From contig DASSOY010000048.1 in NCBI GenBank assembly GCA_035700025.1, forward strand, positions 1 through 64,000: DNA of 64,000 nucleotides, given 5' to 3'. The notes under the pieces are model-generated. The model saw nothing but the letters and a program-made list of their open reading frames with translations. It made no database searches and was not told the origin of the DNA. The translations under genes and the position numbers were made by a program. This stretch comes from Bacillales bacterium. GTDB taxonomy: Bacteria; Bacillota; Bacilli; Bacillales; DASSOY01. Below are positions 57,886-64,000 of the stretch, piece by piece; the first letter of the stretch is position 1; the number at the start of each line of letters is the position of its first letter.

Positions 57886-58923
57886 ATGCAACGGGTGAAA
57901 AACAAACTATTTAACGAACACGGAGACCGTGATTGGGGAAAACGAAGAATCATTGGCGGCAACACAACGCATCTTATTGAATTGAACAATGTGAAATACG
58001 ACTGGGCGTACAAGTTGTACCGCGGAATGATGAATAATTTTTGGATCCCGGAAGAAATTCCGCTCGCTCAGGATGCCAAAGATTATTCGGAATTAACCGA
58101 TGCGGAAAGGGAAAGTTACGACAAAATCATCAGTTTTCTCATCTTTCTCGATTCGCTGTTGACGACGAACCTGCCGAATATTAATGATTACATTACCGCA
58201 CCCGAAGTGAATATGGTCTTGACGGTTCATACGTTCCAGGAGGCGGTTCACTCGCAAAGCTACGGCTACATTCTCGAGAGTGTTTGCGATGCGCAAACGC
58301 GCGACAAGATTTACAACGAATGGCGGGAGGATCAGCAGTTATTGCGGCGCAACCGCTATATAACCGATCAATTCGAGCGCTTCATCGATGAACCGAACGA
58401 CGAAAATTTCCTGCGGACGGTGATGGCCAATTATATCCTTGAGGGCATTTATTTTTATTCCGGTTTTTCGTTTTTCTATTCGCTTGCAAGAAGAGGGAAG
58501 ATGAGCGGAACGGCCACGGAAATCAAATACATCCAACGCGATGAATTTACTCACCTCGCCTTGTTTCAAAACATCTTTCACGAATTGCGAAGAGAAAATC
58601 CGTCGTTGTTTACCGCCGGGATGGTCGAAGAATTGCGAGAGATGATGAGGAAAGGCGTGGAACATGAGATTGCTTGGGGGAATTATATTGTCGGGAATCG
58701 GATCAGCGGGTTAAGCAAAGGAATGATCGATGCCTACATCAAATATCTCTCTAACCAACGGTTGAAGCGGCTGAATTTGGACGTATTGTTTCCGGAAATT
58801 CGTGAACACCCGCTTCCTTGGGTGGAAGGGTTCGGAAACTTGAATGAGACGAAAACCGACTTTTTCGAACAAAAGGTGACGAATTACTCGAAGGCGTCCA
58901 ATTTAAATTGGGATGAATTGTAA
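57886..58923 (+). CDS. nrdB: Class I ribonucleoside-diphosphate reductase, small subunit
   Basis: Ferritin-like beta subunit that holds the diiron or dimanganese centre and tyrosyl radical, 345 residues. Metal ligands: Asp in LIFLDSLLTTNLP, Glu and His in TFQEAVHSQSYGYI, Glu in ANYILEGIYFYSGF, and Glu and His in IQRDEFTHLALF. The radical Tyr is four residues after the first His (HSQSY), so the canonical site is complete. It follows the large subunit by 22 bp behind CGGAGGATAAACG and ends near a terminator. Could be called nrdF; the subclass is not settled. Confidence 0.94.
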   Translation: MQRVKNKLFNEHGDRDWGKRRIIGGNTTHLIELNNVKYDWAYKLYRGMMNNFWIPEEIPLAQDAKDYSELTDAERESYDKIISFLIFLDSLLTTNLPNINDYITAPEVNMVLTVHTFQEAVHSQSYGYILESVCDAQTRDKIYNEWREDQQLLRRNRYITDQFERFIDEPNDENFLRTVMANYILEGIYFYSGFSFFYSLARRGKMSGTATEIKYIQRDEFTHLALFQNIFHELRRENPSLFTAGMVEELREMMRKGVEHEIAWGNYIVGNRISGLSKGMIDAYIKYLSNQRLKRLNLDVLFPEIREHPLPWVEGFGNLNETKTDFFEQKVTNYSKASNLNWDEL

Positions 58924-58930
58924 GGAAAAC

Positions 58931-58958
58931 GGGCCGGCAACGCCGGTCCTCTATTTTA
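58931..58958 (+). terminator. Terminator of nrdAB
   Basis: Stem GGGCCGGC (58931-58938) / GCCGGTCC (58942-58949) followed by TCTATTTTA. Confidence 0.6.
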
Positions 58959-59207
58959 TCGTTTTCGCCATGCCCGCCTTTCGGCATATGAAACGCATTT
59001 TCGGCAGACCGGAACTTTCTTCCCGGCATCGCTGAAATAATAACGGGCGTTTTTTGCCGGTTTCCTGCAAATTTCGCATTTTTCGAGGCCGAACCATTTT
59101 TTTATCGCTGGGAACAAACCTTTCACCTTCCTGTACGAATTGTTGTACGAGTTGCCAAGATTGAAACGGGTGTCGTTTTTTGATACTTTAAGAGAGGACT
59201 TCGGCAC
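58956..59207 (-). CDS. Small zinc-ribbon-like protein of unknown function
   Basis: I do not recognise this gene. The 83-residue frame from GTG 59207 has a weak ribosome site. A shorter start at TTG 59117 has AGGAAGGTG 6 nt upstream and would give 53 residues holding the conserved-looking part. Two Cys pairs, EKCEICRKPAKNARYY and VPVCRKCVSYAERRAW, are spaced as in a zinc ribbon, and the protein is very basic, so nucleic-acid or ribosome binding is possible. It is antisense-oriented between nrdB and hemA. Confidence 0.6.
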   Translation of the reverse strand: MPKSSLKVSKNDTRFNLGNSYNNSYRKVKGLFPAIKKWFGLEKCEICRKPAKNARYYFSDAGKKVPVCRKCVSYAERRAWRKR

Positions 59208-59256
59208 AAAGATTCAAATTCCCATCACAATTTATACATAGCGTTTGAACGTGCCG

Positions 59257-59265
59257 TGTTATAAT
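59257..59265 (+). promoter_or_regulatory. Extended -10 promoter of hemA, possible PerR half-site
   Basis: TGTTATAAT is an extended -10 about 36 bp before the hemA start. The overlapping TTATAATAAGATTAG (59259-59273) has one perfect half of the PerR box TTATAATnATTATAA; the other half is poor. hemA is PerR-controlled in B. subtilis, so this is only suggestive. Confidence 0.6.
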
Positions 59266-59300
59266 AAGATTAGCATACGTACGGTTTTGGAGTGACATAC

Positions 59301-60668
59301 ATGCATATTTTAGTGGTCGGACTCAACCATCATACGGCACCGGTCGACATCCGGGAAAAATTCGCGTTCACCGAAGACAGCTTTGAGCAAGCGTTAAAGC
59401 AGTTGCGCGCCCAAAAGAGCATTCTCGAAGCGGTTGTCTTGTCGACGTGCAATCGTACGGAGATTTATGTCGTCGCTGATCAATCCCATACCGGACGTTA
59501 TTATACGAAAGCTTTTCTGGCCGAATGGTTCGGAACCGATCGTGAAGTTTTCGCGCCGTATTTGGACATCCGCGAAGATGAACACGCCGTTGAGCATTTA
59601 TTCAGGGTCTCTTGCGGGCTCGATTCGATGATTCTCGGCGAAACGCAGATTCTCGGACAAGTTCGTGAAGCTTTCTTTGCCGCACAACAGGCAAACACTA
59701 CTGGGACATTGTTCAACCATGTTTTTAAACAAGCGTTGACGATCGCGAAGAAAGCACAAACGGAGACCAATATTAACGAGAATGCCGTATCCGTCAGCTA
59801 CGCGGCGGTCGAATTGGCGAAGCAAATTTTCGGCAGCTTGGAAAGGAAGAACGTACTCATCGTCGGCGCGGGGAAAATGAGCGAATTGACGGCGAAACAT
59901 TTGCATGCATGCGGGGTTTCCCACGTGACGGTTGCCAATCGCACGCATGCCCGTGCCGAACAGTTGGCGGACAAATTTTCCGGGAAGCCGATCGCCATGG
60001 AGGAAATCGGTCGATCTCTCGTGAAGGCGGACATCTTGATCAGTTCGACGGGTTCCGACGGGGTCGTCATAACGAAAGAGCGCGTCGCTGCGGCGGTGAA
60101 GAAGCGAAGGGGACGTCCGCTGTTCATGGTCGATATTGCTGTGCCGCGCGATATCGATCCGGCTTTGCATGAAATGGACGGTGTTTTCTTGTACGACATC
60201 GACGATTTGAATGAAATCGTGCAAACGAACCTTGCGGAGCGGAAAAAAGAAGCCGAGAAAATCGAGTTGATGATTGAGCGAGAATTGGCCGCATATCGCG
60301 ACTGGCTGAATACGCTCGGCGTCGTTCCGATCATCACCGCTTTGCGGCAAAAAGCACTTGCGATTCAGGCGGAAACGATGGAAAGCATCGAGCGGAAACT
60401 GCCGGATCTTGACGAGCGTGAAAAAAAAGTGCTTCGAAAGCATACGAAAAGCATCGTCAACCAGTTGCTTCGTGATCCGATCACGGGCATAAAGGATTTG
60501 GCCGGAGAGCCAAACAGTGAACACGCTTTGCAATGGTTTACGAAACTGTTTGCGATCGAGGAAGAAGTGAAGGCGGAAATGGAAAAACAGGCGGCCACAC
60601 AGCGCGCGGTGTCGACGCACGCTCCTTCGCCTTCCGTATCCGTTCAGGATGCGCCGGCACGCTCGTAA
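59301..60668 (+). CDS. hemA: Glutamyl-tRNA reductase
   Basis: Reduces glutamyl-tRNA to glutamate-1-semialdehyde with NADPH, the first step of heme synthesis in this C5 pathway. It has 455 residues from ATG 59301, 8 nt after GGAG; a GTG 9 nt earlier is less likely. N-terminal catalytic domain: [20 protein letters not shown] and [16 protein letters not shown] with the nucleophile Cys. The NADPH domain has [17 protein letters not shown], and a C-terminal dimerisation helix follows. Heads the hemAXCDB operon. Confidence 0.96.
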   Translation: MHILVVGLNHHTAPVDIREKFAFTEDSFEQALKQLRAQKSILEAVVLSTCNRTEIYVVADQSHTGRYYTKAFLAEWFGTDREVFAPYLDIREDEHAVEHLFRVSCGLDSMILGETQILGQVREAFFAAQQANTTGTLFNHVFKQALTIAKKAQTETNINENAVSVSYAAVELAKQIFGSLERKNVLIVGAGKMSELTAKHLHACGVSHVTVANRTHARAEQLADKFSGKPIAMEEIGRSLVKADILISSTGSDGVVITKERVAAAVKKRRGRPLFMVDIAVPRDIDPALHEMDGVFLYDIDDLNEIVQTNLAERKKEAEKIELMIERELAAYRDWLNTLGVVPIITALRQKALAIQAETMESIERKLPDLDEREKKVLRKHTKSIVNQLLRDPITGIKDLAGEPNSEHALQWFTKLFAIEEEVKAEMEKQAATQRAVSTHAPSPSVSVQDAPARS

Positions 60669-60683
60669 GAGGGTGGTGATACC

Positions 60684-61511
60684 TTGAATTACACGGGATG
60701 GCTCTATGAATATACGGTCATTCTTTACGCGCTGGCCGTTTTAGGATATTTCATAGATTTTTTGCAAAACAACCGGAAGGTAAACCGAACTGCCTTCTGG
60801 TTGCTTTCTATTGTATGGATTTTGCAAACGGTTTATTTCGTGGAAGAATTGCTGAGGATCGGGGAGTTTCCGATATTGACGCCGTCGAAAGGCTTGTTTT
60901 TTTACGCCTGGGTGTTGGTGACATTGTCGCTCGTCGTCAATCGTTTGTTCCGCGTCGACGTATTCGTTTTTTTCGTCAATGTCATCGGCTTTATGATCAT
61001 GGCCGTTTATTTGTTCGCGCCATCGCCGCGCGTATCCGATGTGTTGACGAGTCATTTAATGTCCGGACTGCTTGTCATTCATGTCACGATCGCTTTTCTC
61101 GCTTACGGGGCGTTCACGCTGTCCTTTATTTTTTCGGCGATGTATTTCATCGAGCATCACATGTTGAAACGGAAAAAGTGGAACAAAAGGATGATTCGCT
61201 TCGGCAGTCTCTCTCAATTGGAACGGTGGTCGTTTCTTTGCAACATGGTCGGCGTTCCATTATTGTTGATCAGCCTTATTCTCGGCATGATTTGGGCCAG
61301 TCTCAGACTGCGGCATTTTTTCTGGTTCGATCCGAAAGTCATTTTATCTTTCGTAGTATTTCTCGCCTACAGCGCTTTTTTGTATCAAAAGGTGGCCAAA
61401 GGCAAGCACGGCAAAACGCTCGTTTACTGGAATACGGCGGCTTTTCTCGTTATACTCATCAACTATTTTCTGTCGGAAACATTAACGCATTTTCATTTAT
61501 GGTCACAATGA
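60684..61511 (+). CDS. hemX: HemX membrane protein (CcsA-like)
   Basis: Integral membrane protein of 275 residues from TTG 60684 behind GAGGGTGGTGA. Eight hydrophobic segments are visible. In B. subtilis HemX lowers the level of HemA post-translationally. It belongs to the cytochrome c assembly (CcsA/CcmC) superfamily. His residues in [16 protein letters not shown] and [10 protein letters not shown] could contact heme. It stands between hemA and hemC, as expected. Confidence 0.9.
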   Translation: MNYTGWLYEYTVILYALAVLGYFIDFLQNNRKVNRTAFWLLSIVWILQTVYFVEELLRIGEFPILTPSKGLFFYAWVLVTLSLVVNRLFRVDVFVFFVNVIGFMIMAVYLFAPSPRVSDVLTSHLMSGLLVIHVTIAFLAYGAFTLSFIFSAMYFIEHHMLKRKKWNKRMIRFGSLSQLERWSFLCNMVGVPLLLISLILGMIWASLRLRHFFWFDPKVILSFVVFLAYSAFLYQKVAKGKHGKTLVYWNTAAFLVILINYFLSETLTHFHLWSQ

Positions 61512-61539
61512 CGAGTTCAATAAATTAGGGGGTCTTCTC

Positions 61540-62469
61540 ATGCGGACGATTACGGTCGGTTCGAGAAAAAGCAATTTGGCGCTCGTCCAAAGCCGTTGGG
61601 TTATCGAGCAATTAGCTGAAATCACTGATCGCTTCACGTTCGAAGTGAAAAAAATCAGCACGAAAGGGGATCGTATTCTCGACGTTACGCTTTCGAAAAT
61701 TGGTGGCAAAGGGTTATTCGTTAAGGAAATTGAAAGAGCTTTATATGAACGCGAGATTGACATGGCGGTGCACAGCATGAAAGACATGCCTTCGGAAATG
61801 CCGGACGGGCTCGTGATCGCCTGCATCCCGGCGAGGGTGGATCCTCGCGACGTTCTCATTACCCGCGGAAATCAAAAATTGTCGGAATTGCCCTCAGGAG
61901 CGGTCGTTGGCACGAGCAGTTTGCGCCGCGGCGCGCAAGTGCTTGCCCATCGCCCCGATTTGCAAGTGGAACCGGTGCGCGGCAACATCGATACGCGTAT
62001 AAGAAAATTGAAAGACGGTCAGTTCGACGCGATTGTTCTCGCTGCTGCCGGGCTCGTCCGGATGGGATGGACGGATGACATTGTCACAGAGTTTCTCGAG
62101 CCATCCATCTGCCTTCCTGCGGTCGGGCAAGGGGCGCTCGCGATCGAATGCCGCGAAGATGACCATGAGCTTTTGGCTCTACTCGGCGAAATCAACGATG
62201 AAGCTACGTTTCGGACAGTATCGGCCGAGCGGGCGTTTTTGCGCACGCTGGACGGCAGCTGCCAAACGCCGATTGCTGCATTTGCCGAAGAGCAAGACAA
62301 CAACCGGGTAAAGTTGACCGGGCTCGTTTCCAGCATCGATGGAAAAACGCGGTTTCGCGGAGAGAAGATTGGCGTCGATCCGGAGGAAATCGGAGTCTCA
62401 TTAGCGGAGGAACTGCTGGCGCAAGGAGCGAGAGACGTGCTGGCCGAAGTGAAAGAGGAGCTTGACTAA
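61540..62469 (+). CDS. hemC: Porphobilinogen deaminase (hydroxymethylbilane synthase)
   Basis: Links four porphobilinogens into hydroxymethylbilane. It has 309 residues. The N-terminal texts [20 protein letters not shown] and [20 protein letters not shown], plus HSMKDMP with the catalytic Asp, are clear. The cofactor-attachment Cys is in [16 protein letters not shown] (about residue 242). The start ATG 61540 follows TAGGGGGTCTTC. Two bp before hemD. Confidence 0.96.
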   Translation: MRTITVGSRKSNLALVQSRWVIEQLAEITDRFTFEVKKISTKGDRILDVTLSKIGGKGLFVKEIERALYEREIDMAVHSMKDMPSEMPDGLVIACIPARVDPRDVLITRGNQKLSELPSGAVVGTSSLRRGAQVLAHRPDLQVEPVRGNIDTRIRKLKDGQFDAIVLAAAGLVRMGWTDDIVTEFLEPSICLPAVGQGALAIECREDDHELLALLGEINDEATFRTVSAERAFLRTLDGSCQTPIAAFAEEQDNNRVKLTGLVSSIDGKTRFRGEKIGVDPEEIGVSLAEELLAQGARDVLAEVKEELD

Positions 62470-62471
62470 AG

Positions 62472-63248
62472 ATGAAGCGGCCATTGGAGGGGAAGCGGAT
62501 TCTCGTAACACGGGCGAAAGAGCAGGCCGAATCGTTGTCGGCACTCATTAAAGAACGTGGCGGGAAGCCGGTCGAACTTCCGCTCATCGCCGTCCGGAAA
62601 GCAACTGTTGCCGGAGACATCTTCAAGCAATTGCTGGCGTTCCAGTGGATCGTGTTTACAAGCGCGAACGGCGTTCGCTTCTTTTTCGAGCATTTGCGGG
62701 AACGGCATGTCCAGCTGCCGGAGGAAGTGAACGTGGCCGTAGTCGGGGAGAAGACGCGTGAAGTGTTGTCGGATTACGGTCGTGAAGCGGATTACGTACC
62801 GGACAATTTCGTTGCCGAAAGCTTGGCGGAGCGGCTGAAACCAGAAATCCAGGCTGGCGCGCGCGTGTTGCTGCCGCGCGGCAATTTGGCGCGCGATGTG
62901 CTGTTGGACAAGTTGAAGTCGTTTGGCGCGCAGGTGACGGCGCTTACCGTTTACGAAACCGTTCCGGAAACTGCGGGCCGCGAAACGTTGATTCGTTTGC
63001 TCCAAGAAAGAGCGATCGATGTCGTGACGTTCACGAGTTCGTCGACCGTGAATCATTTTTTCATGTTGATCGAGGAAGTGTTCGACTCCCTGCAACTGAA
63101 AGATTTCGCTTTCGCATGCATCGGCCCGGTAACGGCCCAAACGTTGCGAAAACATGGGATTGCCGCTGACATTTTGCCTGAGCGTTATCACATACGCGCG
63201 TTAGTGGAATCCATTGAAGATCACTATTTGAAGGAGGGTTTCCGATGA
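62472..63248 (+). CDS. hemD: Uroporphyrinogen-III synthase
   Basis: Cyclises hydroxymethylbilane with inversion of ring D. It has 258 residues, of the poorly conserved two-lobed HemD fold. Recognisable are the beginning [77 protein letters not shown] and [15 protein letters not shown]. Its start is just after the hemC stop and its stop overlaps the hemB start (ATGA), so translation is coupled. Confidence 0.93.
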   Translation: MKRPLEGKRILVTRAKEQAESLSALIKERGGKPVELPLIAVRKATVAGDIFKQLLAFQWIVFTSANGVRFFFEHLRERHVQLPEEVNVAVVGEKTREVLSDYGREADYVPDNFVAESLAERLKPEIQAGARVLLPRGNLARDVLLDKLKSFGAQVTALTVYETVPETAGRETLIRLLQERAIDVVTFTSSSTVNHFFMLIEEVFDSLQLKDFAFACIGPVTAQTLRKHGIAADILPERYHIRALVESIEDHYLKEGFR

Positions 63249-64000
63249 AACCATTTGCGCGTCACCGCCGTCTGCGCAGGAACGAGAACATGCGCCGTCT
63301 TGTATCGGAATCAAGGCTGACGAAGGACGACATGATTTATCCGATTTTCGTCGCCGATGGCAATGATATAAAACGGCCGGTACCCTCGATGCCGGGCGTG
63401 TTTCAATGGTCGCTCGACCGGCTCGACGAAGAATTGACTGCCGTAAGCGAAGCGGGCCTTTCGGCTGTACTTTTGTTCGGCGTGCCTGAAAAGAAAGATG
63501 CTGTCGGATCGGAGGCGTACTCAGATCAAGGCATCGTCCAAAGGGCGACGGTGTATATCAAGGAACATTACCCGCAGCTGCTCGTGGTTGCCGATACGTG
63601 CCTCTGTGAATTTACCGACCATGGGCATTGCGGCATGATTGAAAACGGCGAGATCGTGAATGACGAAAGTCTCGAAGTGCTGGCGAAATCGGCCGTATCA
63701 CAGGCAAAAGCGGGTGCGGACATTATCGCGCCTTCCAACATGATGGACGGATTTGTCACGGCTATCCGTGAACAATTGGATGAAGCTGGCTTCGAACATA
63801 TTCCGATCATGTCGTATTCGGTCAAATACGCGTCGGCTTTTTACGGGCCGTTTCGTGACGCGGCGGGAAGTGCCCCCGCCTTCGGCGACCGAAAAACGTA
63901 CCAAATGGATCCGGCCAACCGGCTTGAGGCTTTTCGTGAGGCGGCTTCCGATGTTGAACAAGGAGCTGATTTCTTAATGGTGAAACCGGGCTTGCCGTAT
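63245..64000 (+). CDS. hemB: Delta-aminolevulinic acid dehydratase, 5' part
   Basis: Joins two aminolevulinates into porphobilinogen. The frame is open to the end of the window and gives the first 252 of about 325 residues; the rest lies outside. The cysteine-rich zinc site [16 protein letters not shown] is present, as is the Schiff-base lysine region [20 protein letters not shown] with the first active-site Lys; MVKPGLPY, which holds the second, is at the window edge. The start ATG 63245 overlaps the hemD stop, behind AAGGAGGGTTTCCG. Confidence 0.95.
   Translation, partial: MKPFARHRRLRRNENMRRLVSESRLTKDDMIYPIFVADGNDIKRPVPSMPGVFQWSLDRLDEELTAVSEAGLSAVLLFGVPEKKDAVGSEAYSDQGIVQRATVYIKEHYPQLLVVADTCLCEFTDHGHCGMIENGEIVNDESLEVLAKSAVSQAKAGADIIAPSNMMDGFVTAIREQLDEAGFEHIPIMSYSVKYASAFYGPFRDAAGSAPAFGDRKTYQMDPANRLEAFREAASDVEQGADFLMVKPGLPY

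Overview
The window is 64 kb of a chromosome from a spore-forming Firmicute of the Bacillaceae. It carries gerE, gerM, the sporulation protease LonB, two T-boxes, a lysine riboswitch and many GTG/TTG starts behind strong AGGAGG sites. Its gene order follows a large block of the Bacillus subtilis chromosome almost gene for gene: ysgA-pheST ... rnhC-cvpA-polX-mutS2-yshE-lcfA-fadR-etfBA-trxA-uvrC-lysC-yslB-sdhCAB-gerE-ysmB-racE-gerM-rph-ysnA ... ilvBNC-leuABCD-ysoA-tig-clpX-lonB-lonA-ysxC ... hemAXCDB. I cannot name the species. Base composition looks balanced, and nothing stands out as a large GC island.

Layout. 0-4.7 kb: 23S rRNA methyltransferase gene, then a Phe T-box and pheST. 4.7-7.0 kb: accessory operon of a short GntR regulator with a perfect 21-bp operator, a DUF1648/DUF5808 membrane protein and a YhfC-type membrane metalloprotease. 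7.1-8.6 kb: an intact IS256-family element with an 8-bp target duplication, sitting inside a cluster of short intergenic repeats. 8.7-22 kb: DNA repair and fatty-acid beta-oxidation/electron-transfer genes (rnhC, cvpA, polX, mutS2, lcfA, fadR, etfBA, trxA, uvrC). 22-27.3 kb: riboswitch-controlled aspartokinase, yslB and succinate dehydrogenase. 27.4-31.9 kb: gerE, a MarR regulator, racE, gerM, rph and an ITPase gene. 31.9-32.7 kb: an RNA cluster with tRNA-Gly(UCC), a truncated tRNA-Arg 5' half, and a tRNA-Arg(UCU) whose anticodon is split by a 315-nt group I intron. 33-42.3 kb: ilvE, T-box, ilvBNC-leuABCD. 42.4-51.3 kb: ysoA, trigger factor, clpX, lonB, lonA, ysxC. 51.4-59.2 kb: material I do not expect at this place in B. 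subtilis, namely a polar amino-acid ABC transporter, an ArsB/NhaD-type transporter behind an attenuator, a class I ribonucleotide reductase under tandem NrdR boxes plus a cobalamin riboswitch, and a small zinc-ribbon protein. 59.3-64 kb: the heme operon hemAXCD and the first part of hemB, cut by the window end.

How the genes work together. Most are housekeeping modules: Phe-tRNA charging, protein quality control (Tig, ClpX, Lon), branched-chain amino-acid synthesis from pyruvate to leucine, fatty-acid activation feeding ETF, succinate oxidation, and tetrapyrrole synthesis. Regulation is rich in RNA devices: two T-boxes, lysine and cobalamin riboswitches, an attenuator hairpin and a self-splicing intron. 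Protein operators for GntR, FadR and NrdR are readable, and promoters resembling sigma-K (gerE) and sigma-F (lonB) sites can be seen.

The most unusual item is the group I intron in tRNA-Arg(UCU) next to a broken copy of the same tRNA 5' half. The NrdR-plus-B12-riboswitch control of a B12-independent reductase, the GntR/DUF1648/YhfC operon and the repeat cluster hit by IS256 are also worth a second look.
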